A DNA stretch of 64,000 nt from Ceratopteris richardii (lineage: Eukaryota > Streptophyta > Polypodiopsida > Polypodiales > Pteridaceae), in the NCBI GenBank assembly GCA_020310875.1, contig MU260072.1, forward strand, positions 512,501 through 576,500. Reading direction: 5' to 3'. This document shows positions 43,725 to 55,346 of the stretch, piece by piece (within the stretch, counting starts at the first letter, position 1; the number at the start of each line of letters is the position of its first letter). Under the pieces are notes generated by a model that worked only from the letters and a program-made list of their open reading frames with translations, made no database searches and was not told the origin of the DNA. A program made the position numbers and the translations under genes.

Positions 43725-46700
43725 TATACGTGTATGTGTGTGTATGCATGTGTATGTGTGTGCATGCATGTGTATGTGTGTGTATGCATCATTATGTGTG
43801 TATGTGTGTAGGTATATGTGTGTGTTGTCTATGTGTATGTGTGTGTGTCTATGAGTGTGTATGTGTTTATGTATATGTATGTATCTACGTGTGTGTATGT
43901 ATCTATGTGTGTATGTGTATGCATGTATGTATGCATGTGTGTGTATGCATATGTATGTGTGTGTATGCATCATTATGTGTGTCTATGTATGCATTTGTAC
44001 GTGTGTATGCATCATTGCATGTGCATGTGTCTATGTGTGTATGTGTGTGTGTGTCTATGTGTATGTGTGTGTGTTTATGAGTGTGTATGTGTTTATGTGT
44101 ATGTATGTATCTATGTGTGTCTATGTGTCTAAGTGTGTATGTGTATGCATGTATGTATGCATATGTATGTGTATGCATATGTATGTGTGTGTATGCATTA
44201 TTATGTGTGTCTATGTATGCATGTGTATGTGTGTATGCATCATTACATGTGTATGTATCTATGTGTGTATGTGTGTGTGTATATGTGTTTGTATGTGTGT
44301 ATGCATGTGTGTGTGTATGCATGTGTATGTGTATATGTGTATATGTGTGTGTATATGTGTGTATGCATGTGTGTGTGTGTATATGTGTGTATATGTTTGT
44401 ATGCATGTGTGTGTATGCATATGTATGTGTGTGTATGCATTATTATGTGTGTCTATGTATGCATGTGTATGTGTGTATGCATCATTACGTGTGCATGTGT
44501 CTATGTGTGTATGTGTGTGTGTCTATGTGTATGTGTGTGTGTCTATGAGTGTATATGTATTTATGTGTATGTATGTATCTATGCGTGTGTATGTGTATGC
44601 ATGTATGTATGCATATGTGTGTGTATGCATATGTATGTGTGTGTATGCATAATTATGTGTGTATGTGTCTATGTGTGTATGTGTGTGTGTATACATTATG
44701 ACAGTGTATGTAAGCATGTGCATTATGTATGCATATAAGTATGTATGTATGCATATGCATATGCATTATGTATGCATATGCATATGCATTATGTATGCAT
44801 ATGCATATGCATTATGTATGCATATGCATTATGTATGCATATGCATATGCATTATGTATGCATATGCATTATGTATGCATATGCATATGCATTATGTATG
44901 CATATGCATATGCATTATGTATGCATATGCATATGCATTATGTATGCATATGCATTATGTATGCATATGCATATGCATTATGTATGCATATGCATATGCA
45001 TGTGTATGCATATGCATGTAAGTATGTATGTATGCATATGTGTGTGTGTATGCATATGCATGTAAGTATGTATGTATGCATATGCATATGCAATATGTAT
45101 GCATGTATGTATATGTGTGTGAATGTGTGTGAATGTGTGTGTGAATGTGTGTGTGAATGTGTGTGTACATGTGTCTGTATGTGTGTATGCATGTGTATGT
45201 GTGTGTATGCATCATTATGTGTGTATGTGTGTGTACATGTGTCTGTATGTGTGTATGCATGTGTATGTGTGTGTGTATGCATCATTATGTGTGTATGTGT
45301 GTGTATGTGTGTGTGTCTATGTGTATGTGTGTGTATCTATGAGTATGTATGTGTTCATGTGTGTGTATGTGTCTATGTGTGTATGTATCTGTCTGTGTGT
45401 GTATCTATGCATGTGCATTATGTATGCATGTAAGTATGTATGTACATTATATGCATATGCATATGCATTATGTATGCAAATGTATGCATGTATGTGTTTA
45501 TGTGTGTATGTCTCTCTATGTGTGTGTATGCATATATGTGTGTGTATGTGTGTGTATGCATATATGTGTGTGTATGTGTGTGTATATGTGTCTGTATGTG
45601 TGTATGCATGTGTATGTGTGTGTATGCGTGTATGTGTGTATGTGTCTATGTGTGCATGTGTGTGTATATACTATATGTGTGTTTGTCTATGTGTATGTGT
45701 GTGTACCTATGAGTGTGTATGTGGTTATGTGTGTATGTGTCTATGTGTGTGTATGTGTTTATGTGTGTATGTGTATGCATGTATATGTATGTGTGTGTAT
45801 GTCTCTCTATGTGTGTGTGTATGCATATGTGTGTGTGTGTATATGTGTGTATGCATGTGTATGTGTGTGGATGCATCATTATGTGTGTATGTGTCTGTGT
45901 GTGTATATGTGTGTGTATGTGTGTGAGCGTCTATGTGTGTGTATGTGTGTGCACGTCTATGTGTATGTGTGTCTGTGTGTGTATGTGTGTGTGTCTATGT
46001 GTATGTGTGTGTATCTATGAGTATGTATGTGTTCATGTGTGTGTATGTGTCTATGTGTGTATGTATCTGTGTGTGTGTATGTATCTATGCATGTGCATTA
46101 TGTATGCATGTAAGTACGTATGTACATTATATGCATATGCATATGCATTATGTATGCAAATGTATGCATGTATGTGTTTATGTGTGTATGTCTCTCTATG
46201 TGTGTGTATGCATATATGTGTGTGTATGTGTGTGTATATGTGTGTGTATGTGTGTATGCATGTGTATGTGTGTGTATGCATGTGTATGTGTGTATGTGTC
46301 TATGTGTGCATGTGTGTGTATATACTATATGTGTGTGTGTCTATGTGTATGTGTGTGTACCTATGAGTGTGTATGTGTTTATGTGTGTATGTGTCTATGT
46401 GTGTGTATGTGTTTATGTGTGTATGTGTATGCATGTATGTGTATGTGTGTGTATGTCTCTCTATGTGTGTGTATGCATATGTGTGTGTGTATATGTGTGT
46501 CTATGTGTGTATGCATGTGTATGTGTGTGGATGCATCATTATGTGTGTATGTGTCTGTGTGTGTATATGTGTGTGTATGTGTGTGAGCGTCTATGTGTGT
46601 GTATGTGTGTGCGCGTCTTGTGTATGTGTGTCTATGTGTGTGTATTTGTGTGTATGTGTGTGTGTCTATGCGTATGTGTGTGTGTGTCTATGCGTATGTG

Positions 46701-46745
46701 TGTGTGTGTCTATTCGTGTATATGTGTGTGTGTAAGTGTGTGTGT
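43725..46745. repeat. 3-kb TGTGTATG minisatellite with higher-order repeats
   Basis: Almost pure (TG)(TATG)(TGCA) variants with recurring ATGCATCATTATGTG words. Block 44740-45010 is a tandem of TATGCATATGCATATGCAT-TATG units, each self-complementary. A segment near 45305-45930 recurs at about 45985-46590, offset 0.65-0.68 kb. Long reading frames here are only by-products of the repeat. It lies upstream of the TNPA-like gene's first exon. Confidence 0.93.
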
Positions 46746-46793
46746 GCGCATACCTGTCAACCGTCTCCCTTCTCTCTCTCCCTCTCGCGCGCG

Positions 46794-46829
<36 letters not shown>

Positions 46830-46892
46830 CTTGCGTTCAAGGCCCGGCACAAATGTGCTGGGAGAATTGAAATTTTTTTTTTTACATTCCAG

Positions 46893-47096
46893 AGTGTCGC
46901 ATATGCGACGCTCTGCAGTTTGCCAACGTCGCTAAGTGCGTCGCTAACTAGCGACGCACTTAGCGACGCTTTGGTGTTGCGTCGCATAAGCGACGCTACT
47001 GTCGCTTATGCGACGATGCTCGGCCAAAAAAAAAAATCCGATTTTTTTACCGTCACTTATGCGACGATTCCATCGCATAAGCGACGGTTTTCGTTT
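46893..47096 (+). repeat. CACTA right subterminal CpG-rich array
   Basis: Copies of GTCGCATAAGCGACG, GTCGCTTATGCGACG and CGTCGCTAACTAGCGACG in both orientations, the counterpart of the array at 35128-35445. Preceded by a CT microsatellite at 46765-46826. Confidence 0.88.
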
Positions 47097-47113
47097 TTTT
47101 CCCGATTCGGGGG

Positions 47114-47143
47114 CGTCACTACGCCCCCCTTTTTCTTGTAGTG
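47114..47143 (-). repeat. CACTA right terminal inverted repeat
   Basis: Reverse complement starts CACTACAAGAAAAAGGGGGG. The element ends CTTGTAGTG at 47143, followed by the TTT target copy at 47144-47146. Confidence 0.92.
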
Positions 47144-47392
47144 TTTGTTCAATGCATAAAATTGAAAACAAGTTTTAGAAAGTCCCATAGAAATCAATCA
47201 GACAATTGTGGTACTTGCTCTTCTATTAACCCGTTCAAAAGTAATAAATATTTTATATAAATGGTCTATCCCTCATTCCCTAGCCATTTGCCATAAGATG
47301 CATCTAACTAATTCCTCTATAGCATAAATCCGCCTCATATTGCCCGTATAGAATTTCAGAAGTGGTTTCGAGACCACAACTGAATCATGATA

Positions 47393-47462
47393 ACTTTTTT
47401 CTTTTCTTTTCTTTTCTTTCTTTTTCTTTTTCTTTTTTAATTTTCTTTTTCTCATCTTGCAG
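47393..47462 (-). other. Long pyrimidine tract (purine-rich on - strand)
   Basis: About 70 bp of almost uninterrupted C/T (CTTTT repeats) in LTR 1; repeated at 59472-59541. On the - strand it is purine-rich and precedes the bulk of the LTR, so it could be the polypurine tract, but no TG terminus follows it directly. A microsatellite within the LTR is equally possible. Confidence 0.4.
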
Positions 47463-47901
47463 TAGCCATTAATATACTGCTTGATGTTCTCATTTTTCTC
47501 TTTTCTTAATTTTTCTTCGCAACTCTTTTGTTTAAGGGGAAAGGCTTAACCCCTAATCAGAGCAGAGGTTCTAGAGGAATGCTATATTGGGAACTAGGAT
47601 CTCATTAGCGACATGGTTTGGAAGTTAAGGTAGTCTACCTATATAAAATAAACTTACTTCTACTAGGAATTGCAAGTTAAGTGTTCCCTCTCCCATCCTT
47701 ATGAAAGCCATACGGTCTCCAATTCTTATTTTCTCTTCATACACATCCCTACTTCAGTTTTAAATTTATTGTTTCATAATTTTAAAAATCTTCCTTTCGT
47801 ATCAAAAAGATGTACATATCTACACATGAAATGCATCAATAAAAAATCATATTAGCAACTAGAAAATAAGTAATGTTTAGAACTCTTTCACCTGATCATT
47901 T

Positions 47902-50900
47902 TTATTCTTCTTCATCGTCGTCCTCCAAGAAGTCTTCGTCCAATTCAAATTTACTGCTTTCTCTTCTTCTAAAGAGCTTGATTCTTTTCCCTGCAATCAA
48001 ATTCTTTAGCATAGAACCATCAAATTCACGTAATTTATATGTACCTGTTTCATAAACTGAAACAACAACGTAAGGTCGGAACCAACGTTTAGTTAGTTTC
48101 CGATGTGCATCGTATAGAGTATCAAACGTACTATCATATACAAGCACCAAAGTCACCACTCTCTATTGGTTGCAGTCTTAGTCTATGTTTCTTATCAAAA
48201 TATAATTTATTTTTCAACCTAGATTTTTTTAATTTTTTTATTCCTTCTTTAAGATTTTCATTTCCTTGTTTTAATTGCTTAATTCTAAGTGCTAATAACT
48301 CTTCTCTTGAAATGTTATCTTTCCAACCTAAATTTATCCCATTAATTATCTGAGTATGAATGGGAAATAATGGTTTCTGACAGTACATGAGTTCAGCTGG
48401 CATAAAACCAGTTGTTCTCGTGTACGTCATGCGATCAGCCCAAAGAGCAAATGGGAGATATTTTGGCCATTGACCAATATCTCCGTGGCAAGCTTTTGAA
48501 ATAGCCTTCACTATGGAAGGATGTCCTCGTTCTATTTTACCATTTGCTTCTGGGTTATAGGCAGTTGTAAGAGACAATCGAATCCCATGTTGTGCAAAGA
48601 ATTCTCTCGCCTCTCTCGCATCTAACTCACCTCTATCCGCTACTACTTTTTCTATATATCCAAATATGGATAAAACTTCTTCTAGAAGGAATACGCATAC
48701 GTTATAAGTAGTATTGGAACGAAGCGCTCTACCTTTGACGTGGTTTGTCAAATCCTCTCGTGCAAGAACAATATATCTCATGCCATCATTGCTTTTAAGC
48801 ATGGTCCCAAGGTCTAATACCCACTTGTAATGAACACAAGGTGGATAAGTCGGGTGAAGGGGATCTCTATGCTTGACAAAGGAATGTAACTGGCACGTAC
48901 TACAAGTGCTCACAAATTCTTTAACATTTACATACATCCTCGGCCACCAGTAGCTTTCTCTAATTTTTTCATATGTAGTTACAAATCCTTTATGACCAGC
49001 CCAAAGGCTTTCGTGCAACTCTTGCATAACTTGCACTTGAAAAACCTTCAAACCTAGCACTCTTTGAGGGTTTCGAACCTTTCCTCTAGCATGTCTCCAA
49101 AGATATCCATCTTTCAAGAAGAAGTTGAAAGACGTCTTCCTGATGTTCCGGAATCGATTTGAAGAATAGCTTGGGGAAGACTGAAATGAACTCAGATAGT
49201 TTCCTATATCTCCCCACTCTCTTTCATAATCGTTTTCTCTAAATCTTTCATACGTATAGGTAGATGTTTCATAATTTATTAAATTAATATGATTATTTAA
49301 TGCTTCACTATTATTGTCGAATTTTGCTCTTGAAAGCATATCAGCAACGACATTATGTTTACCGGCTATATGAACAAAAGCAGGATTAATGAATTTAATA
49401 TAGGCTATCCATCGAAGCATAGCTATATCTGGAGATGAACAATTAGCTATTAAACCTATTAATGGAAGACAATCGGTCTCTACTATTACATTAGCTCCTA
49501 TAAAGTACTCTTTATCTGTTTTTAAAGATGTAACTAATCCCCACAGTTCTCTCTTAATTTGCGGGTAATTCTTTTGAGTATCATGAAGAATCTTTGCTCC
49601 AAAGCGAACTGCGTACCTTTGTTCCTTCTCATCATCCTGCCCAATGACCCAGCCTATACCAATAGGACTAGTGTCAACGGTTAGGATTACAGGCTTATTT
49701 CTTGTATAGTCAATACGTTTCAAAACAGGAGCATTGATAAGCAATTGCTTTAGACGCCTCATGGTTCTAGAATGCTCATCATTCCAAAAGAATTTCTTGC
49801 TTTTTCTCAATAAATCATAAAGCAGATTCGCTACATGAGCAAAGTGAGGGATCCAGATGACATAGAAAACACATGCACCTAGGAATCTCCTTACTTCACT
49901 TACATTGCGACATCTCTCAGAAATCCTACTAATGGCATCAACTTTTGCTGGATAGGGTCTACGACCATAATGGCCACATAAACGCCCAGCTATTAGCACT
50001 TCATTAACACCAAAAGTTGATTTCTCTAGGGAAAAAGTTAGTCCAACCTCTTCAAATCTTTCAAATATCTTTTCACAATTTGAAATATGGCTGGAAACAA
50101 ACTTTCTACAACCAGATGAATCTAAACTTTCATCCTTTTCTTTTTCCACACACCCCTTTATTGGAATATCATCAATAAAAGGCATCGTCACTTTTGGGAT
50201 AAAGTCATGTAGGACCAGATTCATAGCATTCATCATGCGTGCCACAAAATTCGTTGCTCCTTGTGGTAAAGTACACATACGTCCTAAACCCAAAGGAGTC
50301 TTCATCGTGGTCACATCTCGACTCTCAATTGCTAATTGAAACTGATCATACCCTGAATACAGGTCTCCCATTGAATAGATGGAGTGACCAGCAAATGCCT
50401 CGGCACATCTACAATGGGACCCGTTCCTACATTCCTAATAGTGACTTTATTCACAGGCTGTAAATCCTGAATAAAGCGTAGCTTCCCACTCTTTTTTGGT
50501 ACCATGAACCACCTATTAGAGTATGGTGCTGAGGATGGTTCCAAGATTCTCATGGCAATCTTCTCCTTTAACAGTCTCATTAGCTCAGGTAAATGAGCCT
50601 TTGGAACTGGAATCGGACGAAGATTCCAAGGAATATGCGGTAGTATGAAAATAATCATTGGAGCTACTAACTTTGGGTCTCCACATCCTATCTCATGAGG
50701 GAACAAAGAAAAAGCTTTACCATGACGAAAAATCATCTTGGTAAACTGCTCTTTTTCAATTTGAGAAAGAAATTCATCACCGAATTTAATAGTTTTCTTA
50801 CTCTCCTCAGTAAATATGTGACCTATCTTAGATCGATCTCTAAGAATGGGATCATTTGATACTCGACGAAGTATGTCATGACTATCTTTAGGTAAGGGTT

Positions 50901-51320
50901 GAGCTACAGGATTTATTTTCTTTTCTACAGTTTTGTATTTGGTTTCTATGCTAACTTCATGTTCTAGGATAAATTCACTAATAATCTCATACTCTTGAAT
51001 AGAGTTAAGAATTATCAGATTTGATTCAAAATTTTCATGAGAAACACTTTCTAGCTCTTCTAATAGAGTGGAACTTTTTGATAATTCAATTATACACTCA
51101 ATTTTCTCGTCACTTAAAATTAATCCAGTTTTTTTGAAATGTTTTTCAGTTTGGTTTCTAAATGTTTTTGTAAGATTTTCTTTAGTAATATAGTGTAAGC
51201 TAGTTGTAGGAGTACAAATTAAGTAATTTTTAAATTTATGTTCATTGATAGGCGAGACATCAAAACAACGTCCACTATTGTCTCGCTCAATAGTGGAGTC
51301 TAGCAGAAATTTTGATCATA
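47902..51320 (-). pseudogene. Gypsy copy 1 pol (RT-RNase H-integrase)
   Basis: Minus-strand pol. RT: NLRPIPVPKAHLPELM, NRWFMVPKKSGKLRFIQD, SGYDQF, LPQGATNFV and catalytic FIDD (50184-50195 region; Phe in place of Tyr). RNase H: LTVDTSPIGIGWVIG and ADMLSRAKF. Integrase: zinc-binding H...H...CSTCQ, then VVADRGEL and YNPEANGKIERGH. Breaks: a 4-bp deletion near 50402 relative to copy 2, a one-base insertion near 48155 that cuts off the C-terminal GPYVVV...YKLREFDG region, and stops between 50740 and 51300. The catalytic residues themselves are kept. Confidence 0.9.
51271..51312 (-). promoter_or_regulatory. Putative -1 frameshift signal, copy 1
   Basis: On the - strand, slippery heptamer A AAT TTC (51312-51306) in the protease frame, TAG stop two codons later, an 8-nt spacer, and a perfect 10-bp stem TCCACTATTG/CAATAGTGGA with a 7-nt loop (51297-51271). 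A -1 slip would move ribosomes into the RT frame. Identical layout in copy 2 with A AAT TTT. Confidence 0.7.
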
Positions 51321-51455
51321 GTACGCTCCATATTCTCTTACACTCAGTGGATCATCACATACATGACTGATCGAGTCAATAGGATTTCTTCTTGAGCTCT
51401 TTCTAGTTCTAGTGTGGTTTGGGCAAACCGTCATAACTTGCAAAGAATCAATCCC

Positions 51456-52160
51456 TCATTTGGATCGATTTCTTGCATACGCTGATCCGTCGTTCATTGC
51501 CTTTGTTTCCATCCTCATTTCAGCTATAAATGGCTGTGAACAATTATCTTGAACGAAGAAGTGAAACTCTTCTCGAACACCACCTATCATAATAGGCACA
51601 TTCACACATGCACCCAACAAAATGCCAGAGCCATTGTCAGCTGTTCTCATCCGCCAATCGTGCTCTTTATCAATTGGCCACCTAAATTTGTCAAAGAACT
51701 TTTTTGAAATCACGTTTATCTCTGACCCCGAGTCAATGAGAGCCAAAGCTAAACAACAATCCTTTTCATCACTGATTCTAATCTTTACTTCTGGTGTGCC
51801 TCGTGCCGAGAAGGTAGAATTGTATTTACTTTCACTTTTTAACATTTCTTCATCAGGTTGTATATGTCCTAAAAAATTTCTATTTACACTTCCTCTTGTA
51901 AATTCTTCATCATCCTCATAATCACTTTCACTCAATGTAACTACGTCATTCATAGCTAGGGTTTCTTCTGCCACGTCTTGCATATCCTCGTCTTGTGGAA
52001 AAGGAAAGCGTCTTCTTCTAATAAGTCGAATAAAATTGTCCTTGAACTCTGGTTTCGCTATGGAAAACACTTGCTCAAGTGACATCGTTACTTGACTTTT
52101 TAGACGAATGTCATTTAAAATCTCCCTAGCATCATTTTTCTTTTCGAGCTCAGAAATCAT
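51456..52160 (-). pseudogene. Gypsy copy 1 protease
   Basis: Retropepsin-type protease: ALALIDSGSEINVISKKFF carries the DSG catalytic motif, preceded by a conserved acidic stretch. It ends early at a TGA (after YARNRSK) where copy 2 has a Ser codon, and has lost about six codons of VILGQPLI. The protease frame normally runs on to the frameshift signal near 51306. Confidence 0.85.
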
Positions 52161-52228
52161 AATAGCACGTGGAGCTCTTCTACCCTTCTTCTTTCCTTTC
52201 TCTTCATTTTGCTTTTGATCCTCTTTAT

Positions 52229-53086
52229 TTATGGTTTAGAGGTTTCCAATTTCTTTTGTTCTTCTTGCAATTGAACATTTTCAGCGGTCAGCTTTTTGCT
52301 TTCCTTTATCATTTTTCTCTTCTCTTCTTGAGATAAATTTGATTCATCAAATTGGACTTTTTTATTAGTTTTCTTTTCATCTTGTCTTGTTTGTCTCCTA
52401 GTTATCCTCCTATCACCTTCTTCTACATCATCCTGTTGATCTTCTCGTCTCCGTTTTTCCTCAACATTAGCAATGTGAGAAAAGACAGAAGATTGATCTA
52501 CAGGAGATTTCCATGCGGTCTTGTACATTATCTCGTCTCTAGCTCGTACCAGTGCCTCTATTGAATATGGATTTTGGCTAGGCGTTGAAGAAGGCCTATC
52601 CTCGACCGGCTCTAGTCTTGCAGCCGAAGTACTGGCAGTTGCATCTGATACTGTTAAATTTTCATAAAGCTTTTTCATTTCGCCTTTGCCCCAATTGATA
52701 GACAAAGGAAGACGAGACCTAAAGTCACATAGTCTTCTATCTATTTCTACAACTAATTGATTCGCCTTAGCACTTTTTAACTCTTCACAAGCTAATGATG
52801 CATGCTCCACACTATCACACCAAACACAGCGCTTCATGCCAGTCCCTCTTTTCTCATTAGTTCTTTGAAAGGATGGCTGTACAGCAAACTGAGAAGCTTG
52901 CTGTGGTACCGGATGGAAGACTGGTTGTAGTGGAACATACTGAGGCATAACTTGTTGATTAGGCGGTGCTTGCCCTGCACCACTACTGCTTACCCCTGGA
53001 TCGTTAAAGCTCATGGAGTAAACTTGTTTATTTAAATTAGCAACCTCTTTTGAAAGAGATGCTTGCATGTTCATAACATTTTCCAT
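52229..53086 (-). pseudogene. Gypsy copy 1 gag, nucleocapsid part
   Basis: Open frame with a Pro/Gln-rich region, then KRCVWCDSVEHASLACEEL, a CX2CX4HX4C zinc knuckle, and a basic/acidic coiled-coil-like tail (EEKRKMIKESKKL). It overlaps the capsid frame by about 50 bp in another phase, and a further frame change separates it from protease near 52200. Whether these are mutations or part of expression cannot be told from one copy. Confidence 0.8.
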
Positions 53087-53804
53087 TTATATCTAGTTGA
53101 AATTCTATGGGAGCTTTAGTAGCAGTTGTATTATTAGCCGTAGCCATAGTAGCAGGCATTGGCATGTCAACTTGCCTTATAACAGGAGTCTCTCTTGACT
53201 GAGAAGCATTAGGTCTAGAATATAAAATCATTTGCCTTTGCTTCATTTGAGCAACAACCTCTATCTCTTTTTTGACTTTCTCCCAGTCATCAGTTAGCCC
53301 ATACCTTTTTCCTGGCTCCTCTATTCGTCTTTCAATTTCAGCTCTATCTTTTGGATTAAGTATCTTAAGAAAATATATAATTACATCTTGATTTATAGCA
53401 TTTCTATCATCTTCACGAAGTTGAGCCAGACGTCTCATAAACTCACCGTGAAGATGAGTTAAAGACTCATTGCTCTTAACAGTGTTTAACCAACGCAAAA
53501 ATCCTTCACAACTATGCTGGCTAAAATCTTTGAGGTAGAACATTTTATGAAGTTCCTTTCTAAATTCCTCCCAAGTTTTTTTAGCGTGTTCTTGAATAGA
53601 TTCGAGAATTGAACTAGAAACTACACGTCCAAAGTATTTAACTAGCACATCTTCAGGTAATCCCTGGATTTGTACTTGTTCCTCAAATGCATCCAAGTAT
53701 TCCGTAATGTTTAATCCGGTAAATTTTCCTTTATCTTTTAGAATAGCTTGGACTGTACGTGTCCCTTGCTTTTCTATCATCATGTTCCTAAACATCTCCT
53801 CCAT
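53037..53804 (-). pseudogene. Gypsy copy 1 gag, capsid part
   Basis: 255 codons from MEEMFRNMM. KFTGLNITEYLDAFEEQVQI and TWEEFRKELHKMF are typical of retrotransposon capsid (gag) domains. The frame is open upstream to about 53960 without another ATG, reading RFRQFREQLDPAIREL, so the true start may be upstream or spliced. It would form the virus-like particle. Confidence 0.85.
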
Positions 53805-53964
53805 TTTGCGTTCTTGATAACGTTTCGAATAGAGAAGAAGTTCCCTAATAGCCGGATCTAATTGCTCTCTAAATTGTCTAAATCTATCACTAGTTGATAA
53901 AGCCAGGAATGGCTTTACCCTAGTCCTAGGCTTTACTAATTCTAATTTTCTTTTCTAAAATCTT

Positions 53965-54711
53965 TCTGATTTCTAAAAACCTAAATTTATCTCTTTTTAT
54001 TAAAAAAAAACCTAATAAAGTAGTTTTTAATAAATTTTCTTGATTTAAATCCTATAGTTTAATATTAATTTTCTTTTAAAAAAATAATTTCTTTGAAAAA
54101 AAAGCATTAACTATAAATCAAAAGTAACCTAAATTTAAACTATTTTTATGCTAAAAGCTTTCTTTTTTTTTATGCAATGAAAATAAAGCAAACAATCTTT
54201 CTTTTTCAAAACTTAAAATCTTTTCTTTTTGATGATGAAAAAATAATGGCTTTTCCTAAAATGCAGATATTTAAATGCTTTAAGTAAAAATTATATTTCC
54301 TAGATACAAAAGAAAGATTCAAATAGTCTTTAAATGCTAATATGAAGGTGCTTAGATCCTAGTGTAGATGAAAACAACTTTTCTTTTTAAGTGATATACG
54401 TAAACTAAAAACAAAGAACTTAATCTAAACACCTTACTTGATGATATCTTTGCTGAAGAGGTTCAAAAGTAAACATTAAAACAATCTAAAACACAAAATT
54501 TATCTTGATTCTCTTGAACGTTGAGGGGGGGGTTTGAAACGACGAAGCTCCACCAGTGAGAAATCCTTCTTCCATGGTTTTGTTACAGCTTCAATCTTCA
54601 ATTTTTCTGCATACAAGAAGAAAATGAAATTAGAGATTTAAATCAAAACTGAAAATGTAACGTAAGTCCTAGGCACACTATCGTCACGCTTCACGTCGGG
54701 TTCACCAAAGC
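53965..54711 (-). other. Gypsy leader with possible primer binding site
   Basis: Non-coding AT-rich leader between the 5' LTR and gag. Close to the LTR edge the - strand reads TGGTGAACCCGACGTGAAGC (54705-54686), beginning TGG as primer sites do and 7 bp inside the LTR terminus. I cannot name the tRNA with confidence. Confidence 0.5.
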
Positions 54712-54898
54712 TATCGTAGAGGGGTGTGAAGGGAGGCTGACGTTCATCTACAAGAATCGCGCTAACCTAACCATGTGACTGCACGTAGGGTGCTTCTAAG
54801 TATGCCTAGGGCCTTTGGTTGATTTTTCAGTTTAGGTGTGATAAAAACCTATATGTTTCTAATATATGGGAGTGTAAATTAAGAACTAATTATTTAGA

Positions 54899-55346
54899 CT
54901 AAGAACCGTAAGGACGAGCGTTTCTATAATGTTCTATAGCTTTTAATTGATAAGACATAACTAAGTTCTCGTTTGTAATTTTATCTTTAACAAAGTCAAC
55001 TTCTTCATTCTCAATTTGATTTGAGTTAGGTTTTCTAACTAAATTAGGTGGGAATAAGTCTTTCTTGTCCTCCGGTTCTGCCAAAACTATGGTAATTAAA
55101 GGTAAAATTCTAGAAAGAAGACGATCGTAATCTACCGTGTGTAAAGTTTCGTTAACTACTTTATCTTTCAAATTCTATATTTTCGTTATTATTTGAACTA
55201 TCAATTGAAGACGGAAGCAATGTCCCTATTATTAAGTTTTCTAATTCTTGATTCTGAATATCAGAATCGTTTGAAGATACTAGTTTAGAACTGCTTGTAG
55301 ATTCTGATTCTTTAGACATATGAAATAAAAAAAGTAAAGATCTCAA
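54899..55346 (-). pseudogene. LTR-encoded Ser/Asn-rich ORF, copy 2
   Basis: Counterpart of 30818-31255; the two halves (55346-55161 and 55171-54899) are in different frames because of a short deletion at the junction, a different lesion from copy 1. The protein is otherwise nearly the same and ends at the same YGS stop. Unknown function. Confidence 0.5.

Larger units (their letters stand above)
35111..47143 (+). mobile_element. CACTA (En/Spm) DNA transposon, 12,033 bp
   Basis: Ends CACTACAAG...CTTGTAGTG, TIRs of about 30 bp, a 3-bp TSD, and subterminal repeat arrays at both ends. The uninterrupted LTR 2 gives the exact empty site. Contents: a + strand TNP2-type transposase gene with a deleted core, a SET-domain exon, an inverted repeat in an intron, a - strand TNPA-like gene, and several kilobases of CA/TG microsatellite. 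Inserted after the gypsy array formed or at least after LTR 1 existed. Confidence 0.95.
30631..47850 (-). repeat. Gypsy LTR 1 (about 5.2 kb, split by CACTA)
   Basis: Collinear with 54712-59930 after removing 35111-47143. The left end is TGTCGTAGAGG against the remains of element F. The right end cannot be fixed, because both copies continue into homologous internal sequence; it lies between the long pyrimidine tract at 47393-47462 and the integrase stop near 47900. It contains a Ser-rich ORF, a methylesterase-like fragment, CT microsatellites and a TA repeat. The remaining stretches (31300-33270, 33800-35110, 47147-47880) hold only AT-rich non-coding sequence. Confidence 0.85.

Noticed and set aside
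43725..46745. CRISPR-like array
   Set aside because: Repeats are continuous microsatellite without spacers, in a plant nuclear context.
43730..46935. Long overlapping Cys/Val/Met-rich and His/Thr-rich reading frames on both strands
   Set aside because: They are translations of TGTGTATG-type microsatellite in several frames; no coding constraint, and they overlap each other on both strands.
48134..53804. Endogenous pararetrovirus (caulimovirus-like)
   Set aside because: An integrase domain follows RNase H and long LTRs flank the unit, which fits Ty3/gypsy and not an episomal pararetrovirus.
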